A stretch of DNA of 64,000 nucleotides from Undaria pinnatifida. Its lineage: Eukaryota > Sar > Phaeophyceae > Laminariales > Alariaceae. The notes beneath the pieces are model-generated. The model saw nothing but the letters and a program-made list of their open reading frames with translations. It had not been told where the DNA came from and made no database searches. Position 1 is the stretch's first letter. The number at the start of each line of letters is the position of its first letter. The translations under genes were made by a program, and so were the position numbers. The stretch covers positions 7,233,915-7,297,914 of the forward strand of contig JABAKD010000020.1 in the NCBI GenBank assembly GCA_012845835.1, read 5' to 3'. Below are positions 1 to 10,954 of this stretch, one piece after another.

Positions 1-1130
1 CCCCTGTCTAAGACCACAATAACAAAAAGAGGAAATCCGTCTCAAATGCTTGAGAAAAGATTGACCGCATTGGGATACTTCCTTGACATCCAGGCCGCGA
101 TCACTTAATTAGGGGGAAACACGATTCCCTACGGGAGACGAGGGTACAGTATTGCAACAATAGCAATATATAGGCCTGTTGGTTTAGGGGAAGACATGTG
201 TAAGCGACCTATGTGTGGCTGACGGTCTGCCTGAACCAAGGAACTACCCAATATCGTTGGAATAGCGTTTCTGTTCCACTTGTTCGCTTACTGTGTACCT
301 GGGCCATAGGGGTGTCCGTCCAGTTACCCCTTAGCTATTGTTGTAAAGCCAGTGTTTGCGTGAAGTACAGAGCACTACGGGGGCGATGACCCGACCTCTT
401 AAAAACCCAGCTGCACCCGTCACCAAGCATGCGCCAAGTCGAATACGCAAGGTGTTGTATTTTATTGCGTACCCTGTGCTGGCCAGGAAAAGCCAGGAAA
501 TAACCAAGAAACGAATTACACACCCGAAAACGAACGAAAAAGAACACGCACAAGGTAAACGAACCTATTGTGCAGCCGGGGTGGAAAAATACTACCAAAA
601 TTACCTAGCATCTACACTTTCAACGAGGCCTTCGCCCAGGTAAAGCCTTTCAACCCATATCCACGCAGACGGAGAGTGTGTCTCCCTGCGTCCTCTTTGT
701 ATAAAAATGATTTTTCTCTAGGAGCCAAGATCAAATACACAAGTAAAATTAACGGAAGCTGGAACACAGCACACACCTCGTGCACAGATACAGCGCCCCG
801 TCAACTCTATGCCAAGACCCCGAATCCTTGTCCCTGTCTAGACAAGGAGGCAGCAACGGGAAGAGTCACGCTCTCACACCTATCCACTTGAAACAAGTGC
901 GGCGTGGGTCACTGTTCGCACCTCTGAAACAATTACAGCACGCTGTTTGCCATCTACCAAACCTCCATGTCCTTTTGTTGGTAAAGAGGCGAAGTGCTAT
1001 GACAATTGCAAACCATAAACCACCACTCAAATGCAGCAAACTGGCACAACATTTTCTATCCCCGTGTTGACCGTCTCGGGGCCCGTGCAGAGACAGAAGA
1101 AACGACGATTGTGATATTTTCAAGACTCTT
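1..1130. other. no recognisable gene, 5' edge of window
   Basis: Mixed-composition DNA with no recognisable protein domain, RNA gene or repeat. Open frames are short and overlap on both strands. If the YHS gene ending at 1131 is real, its 3' untranslated region and poly(A) site should lie here on the minus strand. I could not pick out a convincing poly(A) signal. Confidence 0.4.
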
Positions 1131-1284
1131 CTAGTGGCAGCGTGAGCGCGCAGCCGCACGAGCAGGATCATTTTCCGCTGGTCTCGTACCGGTTGTGAAT
1201 TGTCGTCGATCGGACACTAGTAGTATGTTCGCCAGCCAGCGGTGACCGACGTCGTAATCGTCAATGTTCGTCGTCATTTTTACA
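1131..1284 (-). CDS. YHS-domain protein, putative terminal exon
   Basis: Minus-strand segment that continues the YHS frame of the exon at 1533-1385 across a 100 bp candidate intron. The intron has a GTGTGT donor at 1384 and an AG acceptor at 1286-1285. Joined in phase, it reads a short tract beginning SVKMTTNIDDYDVGHRWLAN and runs to a TAG at 1133-1131. In YHS-family proteins the segment after the 'LY' strand often carries an N-I-x-x-(A/G)D-x-x-W type motif, and NIDDYDVGHRW is a loose match. The remainder is Arg/Ala-rich and not conserved in any way I recognise. The intron is short and the acceptor weak (TTTAGAG), so the exon is plausible rather than proven. Confidence 0.42.
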
Positions 1285-1384
1285 CTCTAAACTCGCAAAG
1301 GTGTTAATGAACAAACAATACTACGGTCGTGTTGATATATATATATATTGCGAAAACTCGAACAAACCATTCTGGAACACACAC

Positions 1385-1533
1385 CTTCGAAACAGGTAGA
1401 GCACCTCGTCCTCTATCCACCAGTGGCCAGGGTCTGCGGCCGGGCCAAGGATGCCAACGTTCTCTACCACTTCGTGGGCGATGCCGTAGGAGCAAAACCC
1501 CCCCCAAGCAGGGATATAGTACGCGGGATCGTT
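1385..1533 (-). CDS. YHS-domain protein, exon with C-terminal half of the domain
   Basis: Reading on the minus strand from an AG acceptor (TTGCTCGCAG, intron side ending at 1534), the exon encodes NDPAYYIPAWGGFCSYGIA, then a linker, then LGPAADPGHWWIEDEVLYLF. This is the second half of a YHS domain: the P-x-x-Y-x-P-x-x-GGFC-x-x-G-(I/V)A signature followed by DP-x-x-W-x-I-x-x-x-LY-x-F. The family is small and often linked to metal binding or secretion, and its biochemical role is poorly defined. The exon ends at AAG before GTGTGT (donor at 1384). It begins in phase 0, exactly the phase in which the YHS first-half exon at 16615-16431 ends. No first-half YHS exon was found between 1.5 and 16.4 kb. 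The domain call is firm; membership in one gene with the distant exon is inference. Confidence 0.7.
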
Positions 1534-1809
1534 CTGCGAGCAAGCAAGTAGGCACGAGCAGCATAACGGTGGGATTGTCGTCGTTGAAAGCACATTTGAC
1601 CACCACCGGCCGGTGCCTAGTTCGACACGCGCCATTGCCTCTGGAGTGGAAGAAAAGAAACAAGATGTAAGTAGATGTAAGTATAATCAGGGTCTTCCGC
1701 CGGACCGGGTTTTAGTCCCCGGGCACATGTCCCGCGGCACGTAGTTACCCCGGCAATTCACCGTATGGTTTGTACATAACCCAATGCTTACGCGACTGAA
1801 CGATGTTGT

Positions 1810-2170
1810 GTGTGCGTGGGATTTGGCCCCCGCGATATTCCCCGGGACGGGATGCAGCCACCACGAGACTCAACTTGTACCGATTCGGCCACGGCGAGAC
1901 ACCCCGGGCGGGACACAGACATGACGGCATTCAACGGGATTTCGTTGGCGGAATCCGGATGCTGCGGTTTCAGCAACATGTTCATGTGCTGTAGTGAACG
2001 TTCGTCGACGGCAATGTGCAAGAACGGTGATGCCACACGTAGTATGTGTTGGTTTTACGGGGTCCGAGCCCTGCGGTTACACCGCGTTATCGGTATGAGT
2101 ACATCCGCATCAAACACCGAACACAGCATTTACTCCTTGTCGTCAACGCTCTCATCAATCGGTTTTGGAA
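1810..2170 (+). CDS. possible Cys-rich exon
   Basis: Plus-strand open frame of about 120 codons ending at a strong-looking donor (GGAA followed by GTAAGT at 2171-2176). The middle carries a cysteine-rich patch (SGCCGFSNMFMCCSERSS, then two more Cys). I do not recognise a family. The opposite strand is open over part of the same stretch, so this could be chance. If real it would lie inside, and antisense to, the proposed long YHS intron. The evidence is only frame length plus the donor. Confidence 0.17.
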
Positions 2171-2350
2171 GTAAGTATTGAAGTTAACCACAGCGCCAAC
2201 AGTACAAGCTGCCGTGATATTCACCGGCGTGCCGAAGAAACAATTTGGTTTGACGCTGGCAGACAGAGGTTACCACCTATATGTTGTACGTACCTCGCTT
2301 TCAACCTCTTTATTGCCCATTACTGCATCAGCCAAGGCTGTGTGTGTTGC

Positions 2351-2732
2351 CTGTTTCGCGCTCGGACCTCTCTTCGTGAAGCTCGTTCTCTAATCACAAC
2401 ACAAGAAAAAAAAATATTTCGTGATTTGCGGCATTGTACTGGGCGGCGAGGGGTGTTCAAACTAGGATTGAGCACATATCTTGTTCGAAAAACATGAAAA
2501 AAGGTACCAGTGACCGGACAGAACCGTGACTTGATACTACTACCTGTTTCGCGCTCGGACCTCTCTCCGTGAAGCTCGTCCTCTAATCAAAACACAAGAA
2601 AAAATATTCATTTCGTGATTTGCGGCATTGTACTGGGCAGCGAGGGGTGTTCGAACTAGGATTGGGCACATGTCTTGTTCGAAAAACATAAAAAAGGTAC
2701 CAGTGACCGGACAGAACCGTGACTTGATACTC
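2351..2732. repeat. direct tandem duplication, ~193 bp unit
   Basis: Two adjacent copies (about 2351-2540 and 2544-2732) of a ~190 bp unit. Both start CTGTTTCGCGCTCGGACC and end at GTGACTTGATACT, with only scattered substitutions and a small indel near the A-run. There is no protein frame in either. The high identity suggests a fairly recent local duplication. Confidence 0.9.
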
Positions 2733-3480
2733 CCCCGTGCATCGTATCAGTTCGTCCTTCGACGCTGGAGGATTACACTCAATACTCGACGGGGCCCCTC
2801 GTTCAAAAGGGCGCGGAATAAGGGAGAACGACCTTATCCCGGGATTGGTTTGCGCGTGACCGGGCTTTCAGTAGCTACGCGGAAGGGTCGGTGTGGGAGC
2901 GGTATTGAGGTATTTGCACTGAAATCATTTGTGCGGGAACTAGATATCTAATGACTAACAGGATCACGGGATTGTCCCGAGTCCCGTACAACCCCGCGGG
3001 AAATATCCGGGGAGACCATCAAAATTGTGAAAAACGAACCCACAGTAACACAGCATACCCATGATATCCGAAGCTCATCGTGTTATAAACGAGACACAAG
3101 AAATAAAAGCGATGTCATAAATCACCCTGCCCGCGTAAAATACGGTAGTTGTGGGTGGTCAATAGTTACTATCATTATACCGACACAGGTCCAGTGGGGC
3201 ACAAATTAAGTGCATTGACGAATTTGTGTTTTTCTGCGCGGGTTTACACATCGCGGCATTCAGACATCGGCATGGTTTCAGCAAGATCGCGGTTCGTTTG
3301 CGAAGCTGCCGGAGAGACTTCACCGCGTACTGGACACACGCGTACGTTGCATTTGGCTTTCCCTAGCAGACACCACCACACGATTTGCCCTACTAGTTAT
3401 TACAGCAGTGGTTGGGTCGCGAAACCACGCAATCGGAAACCGTCGTATGCCTTTGGCACGGTCTTCGGCACTACTTGGTT
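2733..3480. other. no recognisable gene
   Basis: Unique-looking DNA without a convincing exon, RNA or repeat. The open frames are under about 110 codons and resemble nothing I know. Confidence 0.4.
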
Positions 3481-3483
3481 TTT

Positions 3484-3915
3484 GCGTTGAAGTTCATGAA
3501 AGTTGCCGTTGAAGCTTCCACCGCTTCCATGGATATTTCCCTAGATTCCATGAAAGCTTCCATCGCTTCCATGGAAGTTTACCTGCAATCTTTCAAAGAT
3601 TCCATGTAAGCTTCCATCGCTTCCATGGAAGCTTCCCCGAAAGCTTCCATGGAAAAAAAATCCTGGAAGGTTCCACGGAAGCTTCCATGGAAGTAGTGGA
3701 ATATGCCGCGGAGGTCACTTCCACGGAAGCTTCAACGGAAAACTCGACGAAAATTTCCACTTCCACGAAAACTTTCCGTGAAAGCTGTCGAAGTAGCTTC
3801 CTCGAAACGTTGGAAGCTACATCCACGGAATGTTACGTTTTACTTCCATGGAAGCTTCCGCAGCTTCCGCGCAATCTCAGCGGCTTCCACGACAGCTCCC
3901 CCGGATATATTTGCA
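3484..3915. repeat. array of GGAAGCTTCC / TTCCATGGAA palindromes
   Basis: About 430 bp built from degenerate short units alternating GCTTCCATGGAA and GGAAGCTTCC, spaced about 12-15 bp. Both motifs are self-complementary, so either strand can fold on itself and the array reads almost the same in both directions. Open frames across it (Ser/Met/Glu/Ala-rich) are a by-product of the repeat. A second cluster of the same motif lies at 4570-4755. Confidence 0.85.
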
Positions 3916-4017
3916 TTGTAACTGCTGTGCCTCCAGCAGAGCTCACCACTTTTTCGACAACATGGTTGACGCACACTGTGTGCGCGACAAAGAGGGATTC
4001 ACCGTACAATGTTTTCA

Positions 4018-4034
4018 TTGGGTTAGGGTTGGGG
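4018..4034. repeat. short telomere-like GGGTTA/GGGTTGG tract
   Basis: GGGTTAGGGTTGGGG, two to three degenerate telomere-like units. Too short to be a telomere; an interstitial remnant or chance. Confidence 0.4.
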
Positions 4035-4054
4035 TTATCTAAATAAGATATTGT

Positions 4055-4080
4055 AGCTGTCGCTAAAACGAGCGACAGCT
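4055..4080. other. perfect 10 bp hairpin
   Basis: Arms AGCTGTCGCT and AGCGACAGCT separated by the loop AAAACG. There is no T-run after it and no adjacent gene, so its function is unknown. Confidence 0.6.
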
Positions 4081-4569
4081 GATTGATGATAGATGTAACT
4101 GTCGTCAGACGTGTGCGTCCACGGGCCATTGGTTCGTGTGATTGCGAGGGGCACCACGTTTGACTTGCAATTGATTGGTCGTGCATCTGCAGCAGAAGAG
4201 GAAATCATTGGTTTCCTTGGGCGGCCTTGAAGACGCCTATGCCGGTGTACCTTACCCTCGTGCTCTGTAAATGCGTGTGTTGTATGCTGTGCGTGTGGTG
4301 CTGACTGCTGTGCGACCGCTGTGCGTGTTGGCGATCGCTTGTGTGCTCTGTGTGCTCGTGTGTCCCGCTGTGCTGTTGTGCTGTTTTTTTTTTTTCGTGT
4401 GGTCCGCCACCACAGCACTCATTTTTCAAGTGACCTAGTCTAAATTCAAGTTAAAGCGTACAAACACACGAACTTTTTTTTTCGAGTAGAGCGTTCTTAC
4501 GGGGGGACCGCAAGTGGGAATTAGAAACTCGCTTCGCCCGAATAATTTGAAGAGTATGTCAACCACATG

Positions 4570-4755
4570 CCGGAAGCTGTCAAGAAGCTTTGGTGGCAGT
4601 AGTTGTTTTTCACGAAAGCTTTCGCGGAAGCTTCTACAGGAGGTTTGCTGTAAGTCTTCCGTGGAAGAAAATTATTGTTCATTCTTTCTACTTCAAAGCA
4701 ATTTATTTTTTGCTTCCACGCAAGCTTCCGCGAAAGCTTCCGTGAAAGGAGAATC
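4570..4755. repeat. second cluster of GGAAGCTTCC-type palindromes
   Basis: Repeats of CGAAAGCTTTCGCGGAAGCTT and CGCAAGCTTCCGCGAAAGC type, the same AAGCTT-centred palindromic theme as 3484-3915 but with CG rather than CATGG spacers. The two clusters are separated by about 650 bp that lack the motif. Confidence 0.75.
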
Positions 4756-5049
4756 ACTCAGACCGGCTACAAGACCTGTAACCGTACAGTCCGTATCCAC
4801 ATGGACTACATGACTAAGTTATACACACATACCTACAGTAGAACTGCCTGTGTACAGCAGGTACCAACAGCAGAGCTTGACTTCATAGAAGTACCGTACA
4901 CACCACAATCCACCAACACCAAACCTTTACCAGTGCAGTTTGTACCCAGATTTAGCGTATGACTAGGCTATATAGAAACCTGCACCCTGCCTGTGTACAG
5001 CAGTTATCAGCAACAGAGTCTGACTTTGTAGAAGCGCATTGCAGCGCAT

Positions 5050-5195
5050 AGCTCACCACTCTCAGCCACGACCCACCCCACCCTATCAAACGCTGAAACC
5101 CATCGTACCCCACCCAGACCCACCCGACCCCACCCTAACCCGGCCAGCAACCCAACTCAGCCCCACCCAACTTCACCCAACCCAGCATAACGAAA
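5050..5195. repeat. degenerate CCCAC/CCCAA low-complexity tract
   Basis: About 145 bp of C-rich plus-strand sequence made of degenerate pentamers (CCCAC, CCCAA, CCCGA). It is strongly strand-asymmetric: nearly G-free on this strand. Confidence 0.7.
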
Positions 5196-5391
5196 TCGTT
5201 TTGCTGCCATGCGGCGTTATTGCGGGTGTGTCCCAACATCGTGTGATCGCAAATGCGTTGGCATTTGTTGTATTGTTAACAAATGACGATCGTCAAGGCC
5301 ACGCATCATTCGAAGTAGCAGCAACCTGTGTATCTTATCTATATTATATTACACATCTCTGCTAGGAGACCTGTCTAAACAGATCATATTC

Positions 5392-5784
5392 TTAGTGTTT
5401 CAGCCTGGCCTCGGGGCGTGAGTAAAGAGCGTGGGCTACAAAGCGGCAGACGCTTGTTCTCATGCCGTACCGAATCGTGGCTACAACGTGCTGACCATTG
5501 CCGACAAACCCCAGGGCAATGACTGGGGACGAATATATATATATATGGGTTCCTTGGACATTATGTTTCCCCCAGATGATCCTTACCCTTCCGTTCAGAA
5601 TAGTGACATTTCTTAGCATATGACAGCACACCACGAGGAACGCCGCAGGGTCTTGCGATCCAGAGCGTTTCCAACCCACCGAGCGCCATGAGTAGAGAGG
5701 GTTGGGGCCACAAGCTGCACAACACTGGGCTGCACATCGTTCTGAGTCCCGGCGATCGCGTGCTTGGCGTTGCCCCAATCCCAA
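5392..5784 (-). other. minus-strand open frame, 130 codons, unrecognised
   Basis: Open frame ending about 180 bp before the satellite array. The middle contains SSPVIALGFVGNGQHVV, faintly like one blade of a WD40 repeat (hydrophobic-A-x-x-x-x-G-x-x-V), but no WD dipeptide or second blade follows. Another frame of the same strand is also open and hydrophilic, and a GTAAGG donor-like site sits at about 5593. I cannot assign a product; it may be a decayed exon. Confidence 0.15.
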
Positions 5785-5959
5785 GTCGATGCCGGTGCGG
5801 AGAGGTGGAGAGAGAACCAGTAATGCGGCTAAATATCAAGATATGAAATTTTCAATAAAAGCTCAAAAATAGGAAATTATCGAGTGAAGGACGGGAGATT
5901 TGCAACTCTTGCGGCGGACCACACGCTGAGTAAAATCCAGCAGTAGCAGCAGCAACAGG

Positions 5960-8722
5960 AACAGCGTCAACCAACCCGATGCGAGAGTTGCTCCTCTGGG
6001 CAACTTCGAGATCCCACCGCACCCAGGGAGGCTAGTTTCCGATATCCGGGTCGGAAACATGTCGATACATTAACCACTCCAGCAATCCGCGAAGGAAAAT
6101 GGTGATGCTTCGGGTTGATACCATCTACGACCGTGTGAAAACCCCAAGCCCGTCGGGTGGTTGCCGACTTGATGGGAGTCATATGGCCAACGCGCGACAA
6201 AAGACTCCCTTGGGGGTAACCTAGTGGCCACGCCGCACCAGTGGAGGATACGGTCCTATATCAGGTTCAACTATCTCTCCCTACGTCGGAAAGGTCGACA
6301 ACCCAGTGATGAAAGCGCTGATCCCGCGCGTCTATACCGTCTAGCACGGCGTGGAAGCGCCAAACCCGTCGGCTGATCGCTGATTGCCTGGGGCTAATAG
6401 GCTCAGCTTCCTGCGGGAGACGCCGTTGCGGCCAACATCCGGGTCCGCCGCGCCTGAGGAGGATAAGATTCAGTCACTGCGTCACAAATCCCTCCAAACA
6501 TTTCTGCAGCTTCAACGCGCCGTGGACAATGAAAACAGTCATCCACTGGGTGGAAACCGCCCTGCGCGGTGCCGAAATCCCAGCTCCGTTGGCTGATCAC
6601 GGCCTGGATAGGGCTGCCAGAGCCAGCGCGTGATGGAAGACGCCAGCGACGCCTACGTCGGGGTCCCGCCGCATCTGGGGAGGACTAGGTCCTATCCTTG
6701 GATCATAAATCCCTCAATGCATCTGCGAGTCCGACACCTCGGGACAAAATAGGTAATCCCTTGTGTCGGTACCGGTTTAGTACGGTGTGGAAGTGACAAC
6801 CCCGTTGGCTGATCACCGATAGTCTGGGGCTCATAGCACTAGCGCGCGTCGAGAGACGCCGTTGGGGCCAACGTCGCAGTTCTGCTGCACCCCGGGAGGA
6901 TAAGGTCCCATTCCTGGATTTTTGTATAACATATCCCTCCACACATGTGTTTCCGAGAACCCACCGACGAAAACAGCGACTCCCCGCGTCGATTCCGCCC
7001 TGCAAAATGTCCAAACCCTACCCCCGTCAACTGGTCGCTGATTGGATGTGGCTCATTGAGCCAACGCGGTGGGAGGTGTCTCTCAGGGCAAGATCGATGC
7101 CCCACCACACCTCGAAAGCGTAGGGCTCTATCCTTGGGGCCGAAAATATTCCATACATACATAACTCTAACATCCCGGGGATGAAAGTACTGTGATCGCC
7201 CGGGTCGATACCGGCCCGCACGGTGTGAAAGCCTTAGGCCTATGGGCTAATCGCTGATGTGATGGGGCTTATAGAGCCTGCGCTCTGAGTCAGTTGCCCC
7301 TGCGGCCAACGTCGACGTCAAACGGCACTCATGGCGTACAAGATCCCATTTCCGAGTAAAAAATGCCTCCATATATCTACTACTCAGGCCTCTCGAAGAC
7401 GAAAACAGTGGTCCTCCGGATCGATTGCACCCCGCACGGTGTGGAAACCGCAGTCCTGTCGACTGAATGCCCATTGGCTGGGGCTCATAGAGCATACGAG
7501 CGGCGGAGAATGCAACTCGGGTCATCGTCGATGTCCCCCATACGTGTACAACCTTATGGACTTGGGGACGAAAACCGTGATCTCTCGAGTCGACACCTCC
7601 CCGCAAGGTGTGAAAATCCCAGCCTTATCGACTAATCGCTGATTCGCTTGGGCTTACAGAGCCAGAGCGCTGGGAGAATTGCCTCTCGGGCCAACATGGA
7701 TATCACTTTACCCTGTGGGAGTAAGGCTCTATTCCCAGATCACATCCCCGGGTCAGAACTCCCCCCATATACCAACAACCCCGACAACCCAAAGACGAAG
7801 GGCAGCGACACCTCGGGTCGATATCGCCCGGCCTGGTGTGGATACCCCACCCCGTCGGCTGATTTCTGATTGATTGGCGCTTATCGAACAAATGAATGGG
7901 CGGGAAGTGTCCCTCGGGCTAACGTCGATGTCCCGCCCCACCGGAGGAGGACAAGATCACATCCCCTAATCACAACAAGATCTACACATGTAAAGATGAC
8001 AAAATTCCGGAATGAAAATAGCGATCCCCTGGGTCGATATCGCCACGTCAGGTGCGGAAACCCCAGCCCCAACGGCCGATGATTCCTGATTGATTGGGTT
8101 TGGAAGAATCGACGAAGGGGAGAGAATTGCCCCTGGGGACAACATCGATATCCCTTTGCACCCAGGGAGGATAAGGTCTCATCACCGAGTCAGAAATCCC
8201 TCCCTACATCTACAACTCCGACCACCCTGGGACAAATGAAACGACTGCCCGGGTTTATATCCCCTCGAACGGTGTGGAAAAACCACCGTCATCAGCTAAT
8301 TGCAGATCGACGGGGGCTCATACATTCCGCGAGAGGCAAGAAAGGCCATTGGGCCAACGTCGATCTCCCGCTGAACCCGGCGAGGATAGACTCCCACCTC
8401 CGGGTTCATGTTTCTTTCGCGTATATACAATGCAGATAATCCGGCGACGAAAAACAAATACCCGCCGTCGCTGCCACCCCGGATGGTGTAGAAACCTCAG
8501 CGCTATCAGCTGATCGCTGATTGGCTGGACCTCTGGAGTCCGCGCGATGCGAGAGTTGACCATGGGGCTGACGTCGACATCCTAACGCTCCCTTGGAGGA
8601 CATTGTTCCTCTCCGGGCGAACACCTTCATGCATCTACAACTCCGATGACCCAGGAACGAAAACAGGTATCCCCCGCGTCGACACCGCCCCGCACGGTGT
8701 GGAAAACGCACCCCAAAACGGC
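5960..8722. repeat. ~215 bp satellite array, about 12-13 degenerate copies
   Basis: Tandem array with landmarks recurring in order: GGGAGGATAAGGTC, then AAATCCCTCCA with CATCTACAACTC, then GACGAAAACAG, then GGGTCGATACCGCCC with GCACGGTGTGGAAA, then GGCTGATCGCTGATTGGCTG, then GCTCATAGAGCCA. The GCTGATCGCTGATTG anchor falls near 6158, 6371, 6591, 6803, 7031, 7247, 7462, 7629, 7858, 8075, 8295 and 8507, a spacing of 212-229 bp except for one shortened unit of about 167 bp. Copies are well diverged, so the array is old. Open frames inside are repeat artefacts. Confidence 0.92.
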
Positions 8723-9215
8723 GTCAATCTTTCGTCCCCCGGTCCTAACCGCAAGCCAAATATACATGGAGTAGAGTTCGAAAAATCGATTAGGCCATCA
8801 CTCTTGTAGTTGGAGGGAAAGATGGGCGGTGGGGCAAATTCAAACTTCCCAGCCATTCAAATATATACATATATCACAAACCACCGCCAAACAAGTTGAG
8901 TGGTCTTCATGCTTGTGCAAACGATAGCCATGATAGTAGTATTGGTGATAGTGTTGGGCTGCCCATGATACTCTCAACGATCCACCTCGCAGTTGATACA
9001 TCATACGACAGCAGTACCATTCATTGTTTGTCGTCTTATGACACGTCAGACGTGGAGTAACAAAATCAACCTTTTGATCGATTGCAATATACTAGGTATA
9101 GTACAATATACAAATGTCCAACAGATAGTAAACTGTTTGAACTTTTCGAGCTTTTTTTACGCCTGTTAGCTCAATCATCAGCTACATTGTACTGCTGTAT
9201 AATATAGTGTTCGTA
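8723..9215. other. no recognisable feature
   Basis: AT-richer spacer between the satellite array and the SINE. It has a short TATATA tract near 8860 and no exon or RNA that I can support. Confidence 0.4.
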
Positions 9216-9532
9216 TTTTTTTTTTTTTTTTTTTTTTTTTCGCACACTTTCACTTTCCAGCTTCTGGACAAGCCGTGGTCACAGGTGTCGTCCCTTCTCC
9301 CCCCCGGTTCTTGCCTTCAATTTTTATCGCGCATAGGGTTCAGCAATCCCACTGCTCGTCGATTTTTCATCGAGTGTAGCTAACTCACGCTCTCGCGCTT
9401 TCCGCAAGTCAATTTGTGCACAAGAAAAAGTCCCAACGAATTTATACGAGTATGCACTCGGCGGGGCTCGAACTCACGAAACTGACCTATACCAGGCTCG
9501 AGGATAACCTGATACGCCACCGGGGCGACCGG
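9216..9532 (-). mobile_element. tRNA-derived SINE, copy 1
   Basis: On the minus strand the element begins CCGGTCGCCCCGGTGGCG. It carries a pol III A box (TGGCGTATCAGG, 9519-9508) and a B box (GTTCGAGCC, 9473-9465) about 35 bp apart, then a ~200 bp unrelated body, and ends in a 25-nt A-tail (T-run at 9216-9240). The two boxes in order, a short non-coding body and a poly(A) tail define a SINE. A near-identical copy lies at 53681-53979 in the same orientation. Transcription would be by RNA polymerase III and mobilisation by a LINE in trans; no LINE is visible here. No target-site duplication was convincing. Confidence 0.85.
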
Positions 9533-9734
9533 CTTATTAGTAGTGTGCGGATCAACAAAACAATATACCATGTACCAGGTATATGTTAATGTACGTTGTT
9601 CAAACCCCTCGTTTCGATATAACAACGCAAAATATAGTGAATAGGATGTAAAGCGCACTGTTCCACGTCAAAGCAAATGACGCCATGACCAAAAGCATGC
9701 GTTCTTTATCGGGCGGGCCCTAGCCCGAGTCGTG

Positions 9735-10605
9735 GGTCTTCTTTTTTTCACGAACTCGCGTTCGCCCTGGGCGAGTGAGACGTCGTCCAGTCCACACATG
9801 CCCCCAAGACACAAAGCTGCTGGAAGCCTACGCAGTTCCAATGCCAGCTCACTCCCAATCATCCCCATCCTGATCCCTACCGCTCTGGTTCCCCACTTCG
9901 TACCGCGTTTTCACCGCGCAGCCCACCGAAAGACCAAATCGGTTTGATCACCACCACAACGACCAAGTAATATTTGTGGCTACCAAAACCCACACACCCT
10001 TTCGCTCACACCTTGTTCAAGCGATTGTGGCCTTCAACAACAACCACTCCTCCGGCACATACCCGCCAAGTTCTTCCAGTGGCGAGTGCAGAAACAGCTG
10101 GGCTTATACCGGCTGCGGCGGTGGCGGCGGTTGCGGTGGCGTTTCCGGTTCTAAATCAACTCCTTCAACTTCTAGCCCTTCCTCCTCAGACCGGTTTACC
10201 CATTTTTTGCCACAAGATAGTTTCCTTTTCCAAAAATGCTTTAACTGAAACTATAATACTCCATATATGTGATCATCCTCACCCGGATTCCTTCCTCGCA
10301 TTGTCATTTTCATTGAGCTACTATCTCCGCGAGTATCCAATATAGGAATTGACGAGTCGCCGGAATTGAGGCGCTTCTTCGGGCATTAGTCCATTACTCG
10401 ACTGGATTATTTCTTCGAAAGCCCGTATTTTCCATGGAGCAAACCAGGCCGTGCCCCTGAAATCAACGAGCTGACTTCTTGCTTTCTTGTCCTCGGAGGT
10501 TGTTATGCCTTGCCAGCAGATTGGTTGCTGTCTATCTCAACGGTAGCCTCGGCAGACGTCACTGCAGTCAACAATCCTCATATTCTTAACCTTCCGACAC
10601 GATAA
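9735..10605. repeat. dispersed family D, copy 1 (left part)
   Basis: Shares ordered landmarks with 37955-39125: GGGCGAGT(G/C)AGACGTCG at the start, a CCGCCAAGTTC block, and a late block with CTCGGAG, GCC(T/A)TGCCAGCAGATTG-like and TCTTA(A/G)CC motifs. Divergence is high. It contains a GGCGGTGGCGGCGGTTGCGG stretch. No protein family was recognised in any frame. It is probably an old mobile element without a surviving coding sequence. Confidence 0.6.
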
Positions 10606-10882
10606 CCAAAATTGCCCTTCGCACTAGTGCGTTGAAGCAGTCGATGCAAGGGGTTGGTTTCGCCGCGATGAGGAGAGGACAGCACGGGCCATCGCCATCC
10701 GGCATGCATCAGGTGGGAGATCATATTGAACTTTTTTTTTTTTGTAAAAGAATAGGACCCCTCCCATTAAGATTTTACCCACATAGTATGGTACAAGTAC
10801 CAACAACCAGCTTCACAATATGAGTACTGGCCCGAAATTCGTCAAACTCACACCTGACGTCCTGAAATATATATTTTTATAT

Positions 10883-10941
10883 AATGTTAGAATGACAGCG
10901 TATCAATTTGGAACCGTGGGTTCGTGTCCCACACATTATAT
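10883..10941 (+). other. tRNA-like 59-nt fold lacking a D arm
   Basis: The ends pair as a 7 bp acceptor-like stem (ATAATGT with ACATTAT). Just inside the 3' half is a perfect T-arm-like hairpin (GTGGG, loop TTCGTGT, CCCAC). Only about 28 nt lie between them, too few for both a D arm and an anticodon arm, and the candidate anticodon stem has a mismatch. It sits directly upstream of a G-rich element head. It could be a truncated or organelle-derived tRNA, a tRNA pseudogene, or chance. Confidence 0.35.
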
Positions 10942-10954
10942 ATATTATAAAAAA

